A DNA stretch of 32,559 nt from Sulfolobaceae archaeon (lineage in GTDB: Archaea; Thermoproteota; Thermoprotei_A; Sulfolobales; Sulfolobaceae). The stretch's first letter is position 1. The number at the start of each line of letters is the position of its first letter. Under the pieces are notes generated by a model. That model had not been told where the DNA came from, searched no databases, and worked only from the letters and a program-made list of their open reading frames with translations. Shown here one piece after another: positions 25,200-32,559 of the stretch. Made by a program: the position numbers and the translations under genes. Location: contig JAPYVG010000019.1 in the NCBI GenBank assembly GCA_028277025.1, positions 1 to 32,559 of the forward strand, written 5' to 3'.

Positions 25200-25400
25200 A
25201 TGAAAGAGAGAATAGTAGAGGCTAAAAGATTAGTGGGAAAAAAGACCGTCAGGGGTAAAACATACGAATATGAGTACTATACATTGCCGTTGAACTTATA
25301 TATACCGAAGTCAATGATAGAGAAACACGGGACAAAATATATATTACAAGTTGATGAAGATAGTGGAGTAATAACAATAAAACCCTCAGAAAGTAAGTGA
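25200..25400 (+). CDS. Small AbrB-like protein
   Basis: A 66-residue protein. The sequence LPLNLYIPKSMIEKHGTKYILQVDEDSGVITIKP (about 29-62) follows the strand order of an AbrB-type swapped hairpin (IPKxMIEKHG, then a strand, a turn and another strand). The N-terminal part is strongly basic (KERIVEAKRLVGKKTVRGK), fitting nucleic-acid binding. It may be a small chromatin or transcription factor of Sulfolobales; no partner toxin is present. Its stop abuts the stop of the glycosyltransferase gene (25401). Confidence 0.65.
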   Translation: MKERIVEAKRLVGKKTVRGKTYEYEYYTLPLNLYIPKSMIEKHGTKYILQVDEDSGVITIKPSESK

Positions 25401-26723
25401 TTATTTGCCATAATCCTTCATTGTTCCTAAGAACACCTCTTTGAGTTGCTCAAAGGCGTAATCAGACGAACATTTTTTGAGAGTCTCTTTACCGAGGTAA
25501 CCATACTTGTCTGGATCCCTCAAGATAATTTCTATTTTTTGTGCTAAATCCCTATAATCGCCACTCTTAAATGTGAAACCATTTCCACCATCAATTATCA
25601 GCTCGTGAACACCAGCACCATCACTAACAACTGCAGGCTTTTCATAAACCCATCCTTCACATACTACAAGACCGAACCCCTCAATCCTCGAGGGAAGAAC
25701 AATAACGTCAGACGCCTCATAAATAGCATATAACTCATCATCACTAACGTGACCCGTAAAAATCACCTTATTTTGAACTTTTAACTCCTCGGCTAAGCTT
25801 TTTAACTTCTTAACCCACAAAGCAGCTTTACCAGTCCCCAAAGCACCACTCGTAAAACTACCGTTACCAACTAGAAGTAACTTAACATCGTCCCTCTTTA
25901 ACTCCTTTAACGCTAATATTGCTAAATCTTGACTCTTCATAGGATCCATCCTTGCTACTACTGTAATTATCTTCTCGTCATCCTTTATACCATACTTACT
26001 TTTAATCCTACTAACTTCCTCCTTGCTTGCCCTTCTATATGAGCTCACGGAAATAAAGGGGTAAATTTGCTTAGCTTTAATCTTAGCCCCTATCCTCAGA
26101 AGACCTTCCAGATCCCTCTTAGTGCTAAACACCACGTAATCGAAACCTTCAAAAGCCCTAACTATGAAATCCCTAATTTTAGGCGAAAGGTTTTCTGGAA
26201 CAAAGGGTATGTGATACCATAGAACTGCGGGGGCAGAAGGACCTATTATACCTCCTACAAGTAACTGTTGGAAGTCGTTAATAAAATATACATCAGTATC
26301 CTTATAAAATTCTAAAAGTTTTTTCGCAGACAACCAATTATATTCCGTATAAGATATATAATCCTCTGGCTTAATTTCATATTTTGAAATACCATGAGAT
26401 TCATTGTAAATACCCTCTTTAAATCTAGTATAACCTTGTAGTGTTACTGGGTCTAGGTCTACGAAATAAAAATACACTGATTCAGAAAACTTAACCTCAG
26501 GGGGATACCCAGGGCCTAGCGAAACCCACTTAACCCTATCAAACTTATTCAATATTCCCATCATCATCTTAGCGACTCCTCCAACGGAAATATAATAGTC
26601 ACCACTATCTAAAACGGCAAGGTCTAAAGGCAACTGTAAATAGCTATATTTCTCTATTAAATCTCTGTAAGTTTGTCTAAATCTAATGGGGGGTGTTTGT
26701 GTATTTATACTTACCGCGAACAT
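25401..26723 (-). CDS. GT4-family glycosyltransferase, TreT-like
   Basis: A 440-residue retaining glycosyltransferase of the GT-B fold. The N-terminal domain has [11 protein letters not shown] and the segment [14 protein letters not shown]; the C-terminal domain has the [24 protein letters not shown] and [17 protein letters not shown] motifs, the last with the catalytic [10 protein letters not shown]. The middle resembles archaeal trehalose glycosyltransferring synthase (TreT), but a glycogen or other nucleotide-sugar transferase is possible. The start is ATG at 26723, about 25 bp from the shared TATA at 26744-26751, not the longer upstream ATG at 26756. It is divergent from the glucoamylase and thus probably serves glucan or trehalose metabolism. 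Confidence 0.85.
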   Translation of the reverse strand: MFAVSINTQTPPIRFRQTYRDLIEKYSYLQLPLDLAVLDSGDYYISVGGVAKMMMGILNKFDRVKWVSLGPGYPPEVKFSESVYFYFVDLDPVTLQGYTRFKEGIYNESHGISKYEIKPEDYISYTEYNWLSAKKLLEFYKDTDVYFINDFQQLLVGGIIGPSAPAVLWYHIPFVPENLSPKIRDFIVRAFEGFDYVVFSTKRDLEGLLRIGAKIKAKQIYPFISVSSYRRASKEEVSRIKSKYGIKDDEKIITVVARMDPMKSQDLAILALKELKRDDVKLLLVGNGSFTSGALGTGKAALWVKKLKSLAEELKVQNKVIFTGHVSDDELYAIYEASDVIVLPSRIEGFGLVVCEGWVYEKPAVVSDGAGVHELIIDGGNGFTFKSGDYRDLAQKIEIILRDPDKYGYLGKETLKKCSSDYAFEQLKEVFLGTMKDYGK

Positions 26724-26743
26724 ATTAACTACTCTCAAAACTA

Positions 26744-26751
26744 TTTTAAAA
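26744..26751. promoter_or_regulatory. Symmetric TATA element serving two divergent genes
   Basis: The palindrome TTTTAAAA is centred at 26747.5. It lies about 25 bp from the ATG of the glycosyltransferase (26723, minus) and about 25 bp from the ATG of the glucoamylase (26773, plus). Both genes are predicted leaderless. The spacing and symmetry suggest one TBP site used in both directions. Confidence 0.7.
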
Positions 26752-26772
26752 AACAAACTACAACTAAAACGT

Positions 26773-28518
26773 ATGGACTATGCATTCCTATCTAACGGCC
26801 TAACATCTGCGTTAGAATCATACGGAAGTATTGATTGGTTCCCAGTTCCTAGATTTGATAGCCCTTCGGTATTCACTAAAATTTTAGATGAAAATAAGGG
26901 TGGATACTTCTCAATAAGACCAGTTGACGAGCATGAAAACGAGCAAGAATATATAGGATACTCTCTAATACTTAAAACCACTTATAAGACAAAAAGAGGA
27001 AAAGCTAACGTAATAGATTTTTTACCCATATCATTACCAGCAATAATTAGACTTTATGACACGGAAATACCTCTAAAGGTTGAGATTCACCCAGTCTTTA
27101 ATTACGGGCTAATAAACGCTGGGACAGAGGTGGTAACAGATAAAGGGGTAATATACAAAAACCCACTATCTAAAGAGGGGCTAGAGCTCCTAATTTACGG
27201 AAACTACGAGATCATAACACCTTATGAGATCTTGGTAAAAAGTGGGAAAGGATATTTGTATCTACTTTACTCGAGAGATTTAAGATATGGACTATTCAGC
27301 CAAAAGGGATTCGTGTATTCTAAGCCGTACGAAGCTTTCTCAAAACTAATAAATTTTACGGAAAAAGAATTAGGAAGAGCTAAGAAAGTTTCTCTCTTTA
27401 AAGACTTATATTATAGGTCATTATCAGTAATTTTAGGATTATTCTACAAACCCTCTGGCGGAATAATCGCTTCACCTACGACATCTTTACCGGAAATAAT
27501 TGGTGAGGGTAGAAACTGGGATTATAGATATGTGTGGATACGGGATTCATCATATGCAATAGAGGCTTTAACCAGAGCCGGTTTGCTTACTTATGCTAGA
27601 AGAGCACTAGATTTTTTAATGAATTTAATAGATTTATCATCAAAGAGTTTTGACCACCCATTCTATACAATTGATGGAAGTCCACCACCAGCGGAAGAGG
27701 AAATTAACTGGTTAAGCGGTTATAAAAATAGCAAACCAGTAAGAATAGGGAATGCTGCATATTTGCAAGTCCAAATGGATATAGAAGGAGCGTTTATGAA
27801 TGCATTATACACATTCTATAAGGAGACAGAGGACGATGACTATATCGATAGAAACTTCTGGGCAGTTGAAACTATAGCCACGTGGGTCTCTTATGCGTGG
27901 AGAGATCCAAGCACAGATATCTGGGAGGAAAGAGGAGTTCTAAGGCATTACACACACACTAAAGTCCTATGCTGGGTTGCACTAGATAGAGCTTCAAAGT
28001 TAGCTAAAGAATTAGGTTATAAAAACCTTGCCGATGAATGGAAAGCCAGGGCTGATGAGATAAAAAACGATGTATTAAGTAAAGGAGTTAAAGAAGACCA
28101 CTTCGTTAGATATTACAATGGAGATGAAGTAGATGCCGCATTACTCACATTACCAATTTATGATTTTATACCAGCTGACAACCAAATTTTCTTAAACACG
28201 CTAAAGAGAGTGGAGGACGAGTTAAAAGTTTCTGAAGGGCTATATTTACGGTACAAAAGGGATTTCTTAGGAAATGCAGTTAACCCCTTTACGCTAGTAA
28301 CAACATGGCTAGCAAGGATTTATATTAAGCTAAACCAGATTGATAAGGCGAAAATGTTACTCCAAAAACTATCCTCATGTAGCTCACCTTTAGGACTTAT
28401 AGGAGAACACGTTGACCCTGTAACTTGTGAGGGAAGAGGAAACTTCCCTCATTTATTCCCGCATTCTGGCGTTGTCTTAGCAATTCTTGAAATGGAAGAG
28501 GTAAATAAGAATGAGTGA
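26773..28518 (+). CDS. Glucoamylase, glycoside hydrolase family 15
   Basis: A protein of about 581 residues without a signal peptide, so cytosolic. The N-terminal 230 residues form the beta-sandwich of archaeal and bacterial GH15. The (alpha/alpha)6 catalytic domain starts at [23 protein letters not shown] and has the general acid in [17 protein letters not shown] and the base in GLIGEHVDP, followed by [14 protein letters not shown]. It releases glucose from maltodextrins and glycogen. The start at 26773 is chosen because it is about 25 bp from the shared TATA; the longer frame back to 26686 would begin inside the divergent glycosyltransferase gene. It is followed with an 8-bp overlap by an unknown gene. 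Confidence 0.92.
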   Translation: MDYAFLSNGLTSALESYGSIDWFPVPRFDSPSVFTKILDENKGGYFSIRPVDEHENEQEYIGYSLILKTTYKTKRGKANVIDFLPISLPAIIRLYDTEIPLKVEIHPVFNYGLINAGTEVVTDKGVIYKNPLSKEGLELLIYGNYEIITPYEILVKSGKGYLYLLYSRDLRYGLFSQKGFVYSKPYEAFSKLINFTEKELGRAKKVSLFKDLYYRSLSVILGLFYKPSGGIIASPTTSLPEIIGEGRNWDYRYVWIRDSSYAIEALTRAGLLTYARRALDFLMNLIDLSSKSFDHPFYTIDGSPPPAEEEINWLSGYKNSKPVRIGNAAYLQVQMDIEGAFMNALYTFYKETEDDDYIDRNFWAVETIATWVSYAWRDPSTDIWEERGVLRHYTHTKVLCWVALDRASKLAKELGYKNLADEWKARADEIKNDVLSKGVKEDHFVRYYNGDEVDAALLTLPIYDFIPADNQIFLNTLKRVEDELKVSEGLYLRYKRDFLGNAVNPFTLVTTWLARIYIKLNQIDKAKMLLQKLSSCSSPLGLIGEHVDPVTCEGRGNFPHLFPHSGVVLAILEMEEVNKNE

Positions 28519-29083
28519 GACAGAAAATAGAGTGACACAACTCCTTAGAGAGGCAGTAGATGAGATAGAGAAATATAGATCTTGTGAGTCAGCGTACTTT
28601 CTGTTAAAATATACCTTAAGTGGAATTGACAAAATTATCAATGAAAAAGGACTGAAATACGATTTTACACTTGACAATTTGATATTATTAACGCTCTCGT
28701 TTATGGGTAAAAACACTAGGAAATACAAATTTTTCGTAGCAATGTTCCTTATCTATGACGAGTTATGCAAAAGATATAAATTGCAAGAACCCCTATTTAT
28801 GTTCAGATGGACTAAAACATATTTTATATATAGTTATAGAGTTGAAGCACATCTAAAAATGCTGATTCAAAACTCTTATATACTTGCTAAGAGAGATGGA
28901 CTAGGGTTAACTGGCGTAGGTGAAAAAGAAGCTTACAATTTGAAATTAATGTTAAAAAAGGAAGAAGTAGATAGGATTTCTGAAATTGCAAAAAAGATAG
29001 AAAGAATGAGGCTTAATGAACTAAAAATTTACATAAAAAAATCATTGTTTTTCAATCAGACTTATAACCAAACAGCCTATTAA
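28511..29083 (+). CDS. Hypothetical protein, glucoamylase operon
   Basis: I do not recognise this 190-residue protein. It is almost all helical and rich in Lys, Leu, Tyr and Phe, with no clear membrane helix ([12 protein letters not shown] is amphipathic). [30 protein letters not shown] has a heptad-like start. No motif of known enzymes is seen. The start overlaps the glucoamylase stop by 8 bp, so it is translationally coupled and may assist glucan degradation (inference). Its 3' end overlaps that of the convergent SQR-like gene by 32 bp. Confidence 0.65.
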   Translation: MSETENRVTQLLREAVDEIEKYRSCESAYFLLKYTLSGIDKIINEKGLKYDFTLDNLILLTLSFMGKNTRKYKFFVAMFLIYDELCKRYKLQEPLFMFRWTKTYFIYSYRVEAHLKMLIQNSYILAKRDGLGLTGVGEKEAYNLKLMLKKEEVDRISEIAKKIERMRLNELKIYIKKSLFFNQTYNQTAY

Positions 29084-30224
29084 GATAAGCTTGTTCCCAA
29101 TTATCCTTCTGTATAGTATAATCCCTTTTCATCACCGGGTCTTTAGCAGCTGCAGGGGGTTGCTTAGTTAAGTCTAGCTGGAATTGTAAACTCATAGTCT
29201 CTAATTTACCCTCAAGATTACCTACATATGCCCAGCCTACGAATGCGTATTGAACTGGAACTTTTTCACCAATACCCTCCATCTCTAAAATCTTATTAGC
29301 TGCAAACTGAGAACTCTCGAAGGCGATCTCTTGGTTCTTAGGGAAAGGTAACTTTGCAGCGTCGCCTACAATTAATATGTCGTCATATTTAGGACTTCTT
29401 AAATCTTGGGGAGATCTAACATCAGCGAAAGGAGAGCCTAAACCGGCTTCCTCTACGAACTTAGGAGCTCTATTGGGTTCAAGCATCGCTAAAATTGTAA
29501 AGTTATACTTCTCACCAGACTTCGTAACAACGTAGTTCTCGCCAATTTCCACTATCTCTTGATTAGTGACTAGTTCAATACCAGCTTTTTCATAAATTTG
29601 CTTAACTACATCAGCAATAACTGGGGGTTGAGTTTTATCATTAGCATCAATATGAATAATCTTAAACTTATTTCTAACTCCTCTATAAGTTAGAATCGTA
29701 TGAGCGAGTAGTGCAGTCTCAGTAGGTGCTGGTGCACACCTATATGGTGCCTTGGGAGCATAAATTATAACAGTTCCGCTTTCAGTTGTCCAAAGTCTGT
29801 TCTTCAATACGTTTACTCTACCAAGGTCGTATACTGTAGCGTTCTTCCACCAGTATTTTTCGTATCCATTTATTGAACTACCGTCAAAAACTATACCCGG
29901 TGATAGGACTAGGTAGTCGTATTCTATTTCTTTTTTAACGTTAAATGTAGTGTCTGAAACGTAAACTTTCCTATTCGCTGGGTCTATCTTGTAGACATTA
30001 CCTACGATAACTTTAATGCCCATCTTACCTACTTCTTCATATCCTCTAATTATCCTACTGTATTTCTGTTCATTAGTTAACAATAATGGCCTACTGGGGC
30101 CAGCAAAATAAAAGGCTTCCTTATTTATAACTGTAATTTCAGCATCTCTCATCTTCTGTGCCAACGTTGTTGCTACTCCCATTCCTCCTATTCCGCCACC
30201 GATTATAACAATCCTTTTTTTCAT
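29052..30224 (-). CDS. SQR/flavocytochrome-c sulfide dehydrogenase-like flavoprotein
   Basis: A 390-residue FAD protein of the sulfide:quinone oxidoreductase (SQR)/FCSD family. The FAD fold [21 protein letters not shown] opens it, the second FAD contact is [16 protein letters not shown] (about 300), and [17 protein letters not shown] holds the Cys aligned with the first redox Cys of FCSD and SQR. It is the only Cys in the protein; the second Cys expected in the C-terminal third is missing (the region reads [12 protein letters not shown]). A classical disulfide mechanism is therefore unlikely, so the natural electron donor may not be sulfide. The start is ATG 30224, not the GTG before it. TATAAAAT sequence about 25 bp upstream supports its own promoter. 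Confidence 0.8.
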   Translation of the reverse strand: MKKRIVIIGGGIGGMGVATTLAQKMRDAEITVINKEAFYFAGPSRPLLLTNEQKYSRIIRGYEEVGKMGIKVIVGNVYKIDPANRKVYVSDTTFNVKKEIEYDYLVLSPGIVFDGSSINGYEKYWWKNATVYDLGRVNVLKNRLWTTESGTVIIYAPKAPYRCAPAPTETALLAHTILTYRGVRNKFKIIHIDANDKTQPPVIADVVKQIYEKAGIELVTNQEIVEIGENYVVTKSGEKYNFTILAMLEPNRAPKFVEEAGLGSPFADVRSPQDLRSPKYDDILIVGDAAKLPFPKNQEIAFESSQFAANKILEMEGIGEKVPVQYAFVGWAYVGNLEGKLETMSLQFQLDLTKQPPAAAKDPVMKRDYTIQKDNWEQAYLNRLFGYKSD

Positions 30225-30325
30225 CACTCACTTCTCTTTTACTTAGTTTAATGAATTTTATAATAATGAAATAAAGCCGCAAACTATATTAACTAAAAAG
30301 TAGAACAACTACGATATAAAAATTT

Positions 30326-31603
30326 TTATGATGAAAAGAAAGCATCCAATCCAGACTTCTTTCTTTTAACCACTTTATTTACGAAATCGTCCCTAACCGG
30401 GAGATAAACTAGCTCATAAAATTTCCTCTGATTCAGCAAAACGTCCCTAGAAAATGAGGAAACGTAATCTATAGAAGCCTTCCACGCCTCTTCATAAGGG
30501 ATAACCAGTTCTATCTTATTTTTAATCTCCTTATCATAATCCTCTGGCGTTTGAGGTTTATCACCAATAATAAAATAACCGCTTTCTTTATCCACATACA
30601 CTTGTTCGCCCGCAACGTTCTTCAACTCCCTGTCACTTTCCTTAACATCCTTAGGAATCTCGAGTTTCCCAGTCCTAGCTTTATAACCCCTACCATAATA
30701 TTTAGCCCAAGCATAAAATATAGCCCTATTGATCCCAAACGACTTAGCTTTATCAATATCGCCATAAAGAACATAATATCGTGCAGCCTGAAGAATTCCC
30801 ATAGCTTGAAAACGCCCTATCCTCCCCTCACTTTCTTTTTCTTCAGCTTTTATAGATAAATGAGAAGGTGACTTATACTCACTTAAAGCCTTAATTGCTA
30901 AATCCTCAGCTTCACCTTCCTCATATTTATCCCAAACCCTTTGGTGCTTATACCTTAAAGGATTAGCCCAATCCGGTGAAAAAGAAGTTAAGTCATTTGG
31001 AGTAAAGCATACAGCGACTAAATCGAGTCTTTTATGAAATGAGAGAGGTACAGTAAATACTCTCTTATCATCTATCAAATCGTCAATTTTAAGAACTCCA
31101 CCAGACTGTTCAGATAACTTACTTATCTCATCCTTCACTCTTGAAAGAACGTATTTAACTATAGCGTGAGAAAGTATAACGACGTCCTCACTCTTAGGTA
31201 ATGCATTTTCATTAATCCTAACGTGAATTCCCTCCCCACTCCAAAGTAAATAAACTGATTTACTAACTCCTTCCTTCTCTAAGAAAGATACGATTACTTC
31301 AGCAGCCTTAACAGCGTACTCCCATTTATCAATTACCGTATCTATGTCAAAGAAGGGAGTGTATGAGATAATTTTCATAGAAGTAAAGTCGGAATATTTA
31401 GCTGCAGTTGAATATATGCTTCTAGCTTGATAAAGCTTAACAAACTTTACCACATCTTCCTCTTTTTCAAACCTTAGGGGGGACTTGGATAAATCATACC
31501 TAACAAAAGCCTTAGGATTTTGTAAGGCCACCCATCTCTGTTTACTAAACTCAAAAATTTCCCTCCTAACATCACTTCTACTATAAAATTCAAGAGGTAA
31601 CAC
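30326..31603 (-). CDS. Archaeo-eukaryotic primase (AEP) paralogue
   Basis: A 425-residue protein related to the small primase subunit PriS. The N-terminus (FYSRSDVRREIFEFSKQRWVAL) resembles the PriS opening. The three catalytic AEP motifs are recognisable: FDID (85-88) for the two metal-binding Asp, WSGEGIHVRI (121-130) for the G-x-G-x-H nucleotide site, and IDDLIDDKRVFTVPLSFHKR (about 174-193), equivalent to 'lD...kRl...PgSlHgk'. No Cys-rich zinc module is present (one Cys in all). The C-terminal 180 residues are a separate domain, possibly helical. It is longer than a usual PriS and lacks the large subunit next to it. It sits 10 bp downstream of the interrupted DEAD-box helicase in the same direction, so repair or priming together with unwinding is plausible. 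Start GTG at 31603. Role inferred. Confidence 0.8.
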   Translation of the reverse strand: MLPLEFYSRSDVRREIFEFSKQRWVALQNPKAFVRYDLSKSPLRFEKEEDVVKFVKLYQARSIYSTAAKYSDFTSMKIISYTPFFDIDTVIDKWEYAVKAAEVIVSFLEKEGVSKSVYLLWSGEGIHVRINENALPKSEDVVILSHAIVKYVLSRVKDEISKLSEQSGGVLKIDDLIDDKRVFTVPLSFHKRLDLVAVCFTPNDLTSFSPDWANPLRYKHQRVWDKYEEGEAEDLAIKALSEYKSPSHLSIKAEEKESEGRIGRFQAMGILQAARYYVLYGDIDKAKSFGINRAIFYAWAKYYGRGYKARTGKLEIPKDVKESDRELKNVAGEQVYVDKESGYFIIGDKPQTPEDYDKEIKNKIELVIPYEEAWKASIDYVSSFSRDVLLNQRKFYELVYLPVRDDFVNKVVKRKKSGLDAFFSS

Positions 31604-31613
31604 AAAAATTATT

Positions 31614-32432
31614 TTATTTAATTAACCCTTTAACCTTATCTTCAAACCATTTATCCTTATCAGACAACAAATTTATAACTACACCTTCCCTACCCATCCT
31701 CCCAGTTCTCCCAATCCTGTGTATATAAGTCTTAATATCTTTAGGAATATCGAAATTAATAACCTCATTAACAATAGGAATATCTAAACCCCTTGAAGCT
31801 ACATCGGTAGTAATAAGAGCCTTATAAACCCCCTTTCTGAACAGATCTATATTCCTATTTCTAATACTCTGAGGCAAATCACCCCTTAACTCCACTGAGC
31901 CATCAATAACCTTAGCTAATCTTTCAACACTTTTCCTTGTGTTGACAAAGATTATTATACCTTCTGCCTTATCTAATTCCCTCTTCACGAAATTCACTTT
32001 ATCCCTCCGACTTTTCACATAAATAAATTTCTGGGTAACGTTAGCTAAACCTAAACAAACCCTTACCACCTCAAAATCCTTAATAAATTTCTTAGCTAGC
32101 TCCTCAATTTCACTAGGTATAGTAGCTGAAAAAAGCCCAGTCAGTTCCCTATTCGTATTAGATAGTATAAGAGAAACGTCATCAATAAAACCCATGTCTA
32201 GCATTAAATCCGCTTCATCAATTATTACAATACGAAAAGTGTTAAGGTCAATTACACCGTTACTCCATAAATCTATTAATCTCCCTGGAGTCGCAACTAC
32301 AACATCAGCTTCCTTTAATCCCTCTATCTGCCTTTTATATCCAACACCTCCATAAACCTCAACAACTTTAGTCACCTTATATTTCCCAATTTTCCTTATA
32401 TGACATGCTGTCTGTCTCGCTAGCTCCCTAGT
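31614..32432 (-). pseudogene. DEAD-box helicase truncated by an insertion sequence
   Basis: The reading frame is open from the IS border at 32432 to the stop at 31614. It contains TRELA (motif Ia, right at the border), TPGRLIDLW (Ib), DEAD (II), SAT (III), IIFVNTRK (IV), TTDVASRGLDIP (V) and HRIGRTGRMGR (VI). The Q motif and Walker A (AxTGxGKT), normally 40-60 residues upstream of Ia, are missing. The break falls between the expected Pro and Thr of PTRELA. The ORF from the GTG at 32375 is only the remaining part; a shortened protein without the ATP-binding loop cannot be an active helicase. If the IS were excised or absent in relatives, a whole ATP-dependent RNA/DNA helicase would precede the primase paralogue. 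Confidence 0.88.
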
Positions 32433-32559
32433 CCTTAGACCCCAAATTCATTTTACAAAAATAATTGCATCGTATAATTTTTTCTAACCCAGAAAATTTT
32501 GTAATTAGAGAAAAAGTTAAGGGAGATGTAGTCTGGTATTACTTTAGGGGAGAAACTCT
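32433..32559 (+). mobile_element. End of an insertion sequence (right copy, truncated by window edge)
   Basis: It begins CCTTAGACCCC at 32433, inside the DEAD-box helicase gene, and runs off the right edge. Bases 32433-32556 are the exact reverse complement of 124-1, so two copies of one element end face each other across the window. No terminal inverted repeat partner or target duplication can be seen because the far ends lie outside. Confidence 0.75.
32465..32559 (+). CDS. 5' end of a possible transposase ORF, right copy (partial)
   Basis: A TTG at 32465 follows an in-frame stop and opens a frame to the window edge encoding about 31 residues, including NPENF and DVVWYYFRGET. The frame has no stop in the visible part and lies just inside the element end, as expected for a transposase start. 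I do not recognise the family, and the true start could be outside my reading, so the call rests mainly on position. Confidence 0.35.
   Translation, partial: MHRIIFSNPENFVIREKVKGDVVWYYFRGET

Noticed and set aside
26686..26772. Longer N-terminus of the glucoamylase (ATG at 26686)
   Set aside because: It would begin inside the divergent glycosyltransferase gene and upstream of the TATA element; the ATG at 26773 matches the family start and promoter spacing.

Overview
The window reads as a chromosomal segment of a thermoacidophilic crenarchaeon of the order Sulfolobales. The sequence is AT-rich. Many genes start at, or about 25 bp from, a TATA element (leaderless transcripts), with GGTGA/GAGG Shine-Dalgarno sites in some places. 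The gene set fits the group: phosphomevalonate kinase plus diphosphomevalonate decarboxylase, a hexameric-type MTA/purine nucleoside phosphorylase, cytosolic GH15 glucoamylase, a TRIC-type channel, a Sulfolobales-style membrane Ser/Thr kinase, a flavocytochrome-c/SQR-like flavoprotein and C/D box guide RNAs. I cannot fix the genus.

Layout. (1) Both ends are the same sequence in inverted orientation: 1-124 is the exact reverse complement of 32433-32556. This looks like the end of an insertion sequence; the right copy cuts a DEAD-box helicase gene just upstream of its TRELA motif. (2) 0.1-4.6 kb: a small AbrB-like protein, an unknown protein, a guide RNA, a transmembrane Hanks-type kinase, a 186-residue membrane protein and an unknown protein. 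(3) 4.6-7.6 kb, minus strand: an overlapping wHTH/AAA-ATPase pair and a zinc-ribbon membrane protein. (4) 7.6-11.5 kb, minus strand: TenA thiaminase-like protein, a 14-TM MFS exporter-type protein and a GT-C-like membrane protein. (5) 11.5-13.1 kb: a stretch without intact genes that holds a textbook C/D box sRNA and a decayed vapBC toxin-antitoxin pair. (6) 13.1-20.5 kb: tightly packed, often overlapping small genes, including TRIC channel, TPR protein, GHNGL-type FAD oxidoreductase, hotdog thioesterase, DUF123 nuclease, Sfm1-like SPOUT methyltransferase, two wHTH regulators and a second 186-residue membrane protein related to the first. (7) 20.5-25.1 kb: the lower mevalonate genes with a divergent wHTH/coiled-coil gene, then HD phosphohydrolase and MTA phosphorylase, with a guide RNA abutting the phosphorylase promoter. 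(8) 25.2-29.1 kb: a GT4 glycosyltransferase and GH15 glucoamylase diverging from one symmetric TATA element, plus an unknown gene in the glucoamylase operon. (9) 29.1-32.4 kb, minus strand: SQR-like flavoprotein, an archaeo-eukaryotic primase paralogue, and the IS-truncated helicase in operon with the primase.

The most noteworthy points are a second primase-like (AEP) protein coupled to a DEAD-box helicase whose 5' part has been removed by an IS, the pair of related 186-residue membrane proteins (one in operon with a wHTH protein, one behind a kinase), three unannotated-looking C/D sRNAs (two of them abutting a downstream promoter), the kinase's apparently cytosolic thermopsin-like repeats, and the single-TATA divergent promoter of the glucan genes. 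All calls are from reading the sequence; no database was searched.
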